A DNA stretch of 64,000 bases from NCBI GenBank assembly GCA_965230205.1, contig OZ245996.1, positions 434,001 to 498,000 on the forward strand, in the 5' to 3' direction. How positions within the stretch are numbered: position 1 is the first letter of the stretch; every line of letters starts with the position of its first letter. The position numbers were made by a program, and so were the translations under genes. Positions 62,140-64,000 of this stretch are shown in pieces. The notes under the pieces are model-generated. The model was given only the letters and a program-made list of their open reading frames with translations, did no database searches and had not been told where the DNA came from. Origin of the DNA: CANLBN01 sp965230205 (GTDB taxonomy: Bacteria > Pseudomonadota > Gammaproteobacteria > Pseudomonadales > Cellvibrionaceae).

Positions 62140-63042
62140 TTATTTCTTAAGTCCTTGCACTATCATTTCGATTTCTCGAATAGCAAGTAAAGCTTCATCT
62201 TCTTGAACAATGCATTCAGACAATGATCCGTAATGGTGCTCCAAGCATTCCAACAATAGTTTTTTAATCGCTGTCTTATCAGGTAACGCAGGTAAAGTGC
62301 TATCCAGATAAATTTGCTCAAGCTGTTTTTCTTTATTGGTAAAATAATCTTCAACTTCTTGCTGCGAACATTCACCACGACGTATCGATTTCAATTGCTC
62401 TTTATTTCGTGCTAAATCAAGGTCTTTTTCAATCAATATTTGCTCGACTTCATTTAGTAAGCGAACAACATGATAAGCAAATTTTACATCGTAACCATAC
62501 TCATCAATGATTGCTTGACGACCACCTTCTGGTACCTTTGTCCGCATTTTATGTACTTGTGAATAAGCATAGCCTTTAAACTTTGCCCAACAGCCTTTGT
62601 GTAAAAATAGATGGCGATTTTCGCGCACCATTTCACCAACAGCGGTGCTATAGAGCACACAGTTACGTGGCACAAATAAAGAGTCAATAATATTGGGATT
62701 ATTATCCATAAGTAAGCGAAAATATTTAATAATCGAATAGATCACTAAATCATATTCTCTACCTTTGCCACCACGTGCAGACTTATCCAACATATGATGC
62801 TGTTGTATCTGTTCAAATTGAGGGCCAGATTCATCAAAACCAGAAATTTCACCTCTTAAGTGAGGGAATACCCAATCTCGTGGTGGAATGGCAAAACCAT
62901 AAATATCCATATCTGAATGATCTTCAGCAACACCATAGGCGATAGAGCCCATAACTACTTCATACTGTACTCCGGTTTCCAAAAACTTAGGCGGAGACTT
63001 CAACAAACCTTGCTTAATGAAATGTTGAGTTTTACTACTCAT
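62140..63042 (-). CDS. RlaP-like nucleotidyltransferase (COG3541 type)
   Basis: A 300-aa protein of the polymerase-beta superfamily with catalytic motif GSIAYGVAEDHSDMDIYG (G-S-x(9-11)-D-x-D) followed by a helical C-terminal part (KGYAYSQVHKMRTKV, DVKFAYHVVRLLNEVEQIL). Predicted RlaP enzymes co-occur with RtcB in RNA-repair systems (comparative genomics by Burroughs and Aravind, as I recall) and may add nucleotides or modify RNA ends. It begins 3 nt after cca, so it is translated with it. Confidence 0.85.
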   Translation of the reverse strand: MSSKTQHFIKQGLLKSPPKFLETGVQYEVVMGSIAYGVAEDHSDMDIYGFAIPPRDWVFPHLRGEISGFDESGPQFEQIQQHHMLDKSARGGKGREYDLVIYSIIKYFRLLMDNNPNIIDSLFVPRNCVLYSTAVGEMVRENRHLFLHKGCWAKFKGYAYSQVHKMRTKVPEGGRQAIIDEYGYDVKFAYHVVRLLNEVEQILIEKDLDLARNKEQLKSIRRGECSQQEVEDYFTNKEKQLEQIYLDSTLPALPDKTAIKKLLLECLEHHYGSLSECIVQEDEALLAIREIEMIVQGLKK

Positions 63043-63045
63043 TGT

Positions 63046-64000
63046 TTATTTCCCTAATACTTCTTTTCGGTAATTTGTCATAAAACGCTTAATAGCCCCT
63101 AGCCGTAAGCGGCGAATCTGCTCTGCCAACTTCAAACCTTGATAACCTTCATCCAGCAAGGGCTTGATGTCTATATTTTTACCCACTTCACCACATTTTA
63201 TTAATAATGACGATTGTGGATAATCTCTAGCTTCTAAACCTAAACGACCTCTAGCGTCGGCTTCGCAGGCCTGCGCAAAATATTTAACTCTCTCTGGTCG
63301 CCTAAAAGCATCCAGCGCTTCTAATAAGCGCATGATTGATTTCGGTCGCATCTCTAATAATTTATGGCAACGTAAATGATGTTCAGAAACCAACATTGCC
63401 AGTGTTTTAAAATCACGAGGTACCTTATAACGTTCGCAGACAGCTTCTACCAAGGGCACCCCTTTAATTTCATGACGGATATGCTTAGGCCATTCCTCTT
63501 CAGGTGTTAGCCCTTTTCCTAAATCATGCATTAAGGCGGCCCAGGTAACATTCATAGAATCAAATCGCTCTTTGGCAATATCAACAACCATCATGACGTG
63601 ATCGCCCGTATCAATTTCAGGATGGTGTTGAGGTGGTTGAGGAACACCAAATAAATAATCAACTTCAGGCAACAGAATCGACAACGCCCCACAAGCACGA
63701 AGTACCCGAAAGAACTCACTAGGACGAGGCTCCGTTAATGCACGAGACATTTCTTTCCAGACTCGCTCTGGTGTTAGTTCTGATAATTCACCTGAGCGAA
63801 CCAACTGAGTCATCAACGCTAATGTACTTGGGTGCACGGTAAAACCTAGCTCTGCATATCGAGCCGCAAAGCGGGCAACCCGTAATACTCGCAATGGATC
63901 TTCAACAAAAGCATCAGATACATGACGCAACATTCGATTATCCAAATCTTCCCTACCTCCGTAGGGATCGACATATTCACCGTCTACGGTTTTAGCAATA
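63046..64000 (-). CDS. cca: Multifunctional CCA-adding enzyme, 5' part outside window
   Basis: C-terminal 317 codons of a bacterial CCA tRNA nucleotidyltransferase; the frame is open to the right edge (VDPYGGREDLDNRMLRHVS, EDPLRVLRVARFAARY). The HD domain typical of the multifunctional gammaproteobacterial enzyme is present (WAALMHDLGKG, KHIRHEIKGVPLVEAV). It repairs tRNA 3' CCA ends and has 2'-phosphodiesterase and phosphatase activity in E. coli. The catalytic nucleotidyltransferase motif lies beyond the edge. Followed by the RlaP-like gene with a 3-nt gap. Confidence 0.96.
   Translation of the reverse strand, partial: IAKTVDGEYVDPYGGREDLDNRMLRHVSDAFVEDPLRVLRVARFAARYAELGFTVHPSTLALMTQLVRSGELSELTPERVWKEMSRALTEPRPSEFFRVLRACGALSILLPEVDYLFGVPQPPQHHPEIDTGDHVMMVVDIAKERFDSMNVTWAALMHDLGKGLTPEEEWPKHIRHEIKGVPLVEAVCERYKVPRDFKTLAMLVSEHHLRCHKLLEMRPKSIMRLLEALDAFRRPERVKYFAQACEADARGRLGLEARDYPQSSLLIKCGEVGKNIDIKPLLDEGYQGLKLAEQIRRLRLGAIKRFMTNYRKEVLGK

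Overview
The window is about 64 kb of AT-rich (roughly 40% GC by eye) gammaproteobacterial chromosome. The mix of genes (type VI secretion with threonine-phosphorylation control, three TRAP-transporter loci, an SbtA-type bicarbonate carrier, NhaR, HPF, YccA and a multifunctional Cca) fits a marine, Oceanospirillales-like heterotroph. Genus cannot be fixed from sequence reading alone. No rRNA, tRNA, CRISPR array or complete insertion sequence was seen.

Region 1 (1-17.4 kb) is most of a type VI secretion system (T6SS) in two divergent operons. Leftward: a PpkA-like kinase, tssA, tssB, tssC and a second TssC (ImpD-like) that runs off the left edge. Rightward: an FHA protein (TagH), tssJ, tssK, tssL with an OmpA domain, tssM, tagF, pppA and a CPBP-family membrane protease. 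The kinase, phosphatase, FHA protein, TagF and a TssL with three evenly spaced N-terminal Thr motifs form a coherent phospho-switch. Hcp, ClpV and TssE/F/G are not in the window.

Region 2 (17.4-28.3 kb) is the T6SS payload. A leftward vgrG-PAAR-nuclease-immunity operon carries a VRR-NUC-like (PD-(D/E)xK) effector with a DUF3396-type immunity partner. Divergent from it is a 671-aa effector whose GC-rich N-terminal carrier half gives way to an AT-rich tip. It is followed by a string of AT-rich immunity-like genes alternating with headless toxin-tip remnants, and an immunity-like gene broken at an A7 tract.

Region 3 (28.4-39.4 kb) holds a CsrA paralogue, two uncharacterised envelope proteins, a TAXI-type TRAP transporter (fused permease plus receptor), an SDR oxidoreductase, a palindromic MITE-like repeat, an SbtB-like P-II protein with SbtA, YccA, HPF and NhaR.

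Region 4 (39.4-51.2 kb) is a nine-gene leftward operon: N-formylglutamate amidohydrolase-family protein, DctQ, DctM, DctP, glutamine-synthetase-like ligase, RpiR regulator, aldehyde dehydrogenase, Fe-alcohol dehydrogenase and a gamma-glutamyl(amine) cyclotransferase. An Lrp regulator lies upstream. Together they suggest uptake of an amine or amino alcohol and its breakdown through gamma-glutamylated intermediates. A class V aminotransferase-fold enzyme is divergent from it.

Region 5 (51.2-58.2 kb) pairs a 1428-aa LamG/crystallin/trefoil-like protein with a divergent GH108 muramidase and 3-TM holin, reminiscent of holin/endolysin-based (type 10) secretion. Two tandem paralogous small membrane proteins follow.

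Region 6 (58.3-64 kb) is an RNA-repair and ribosome-rescue island: cca, an RlaP-like nucleotidyltransferase, RtcB2, PrfH, a 49-aa protein, an unrecognised 320-aa protein and a frameshifted SEC-C mini-protein, all leftward.
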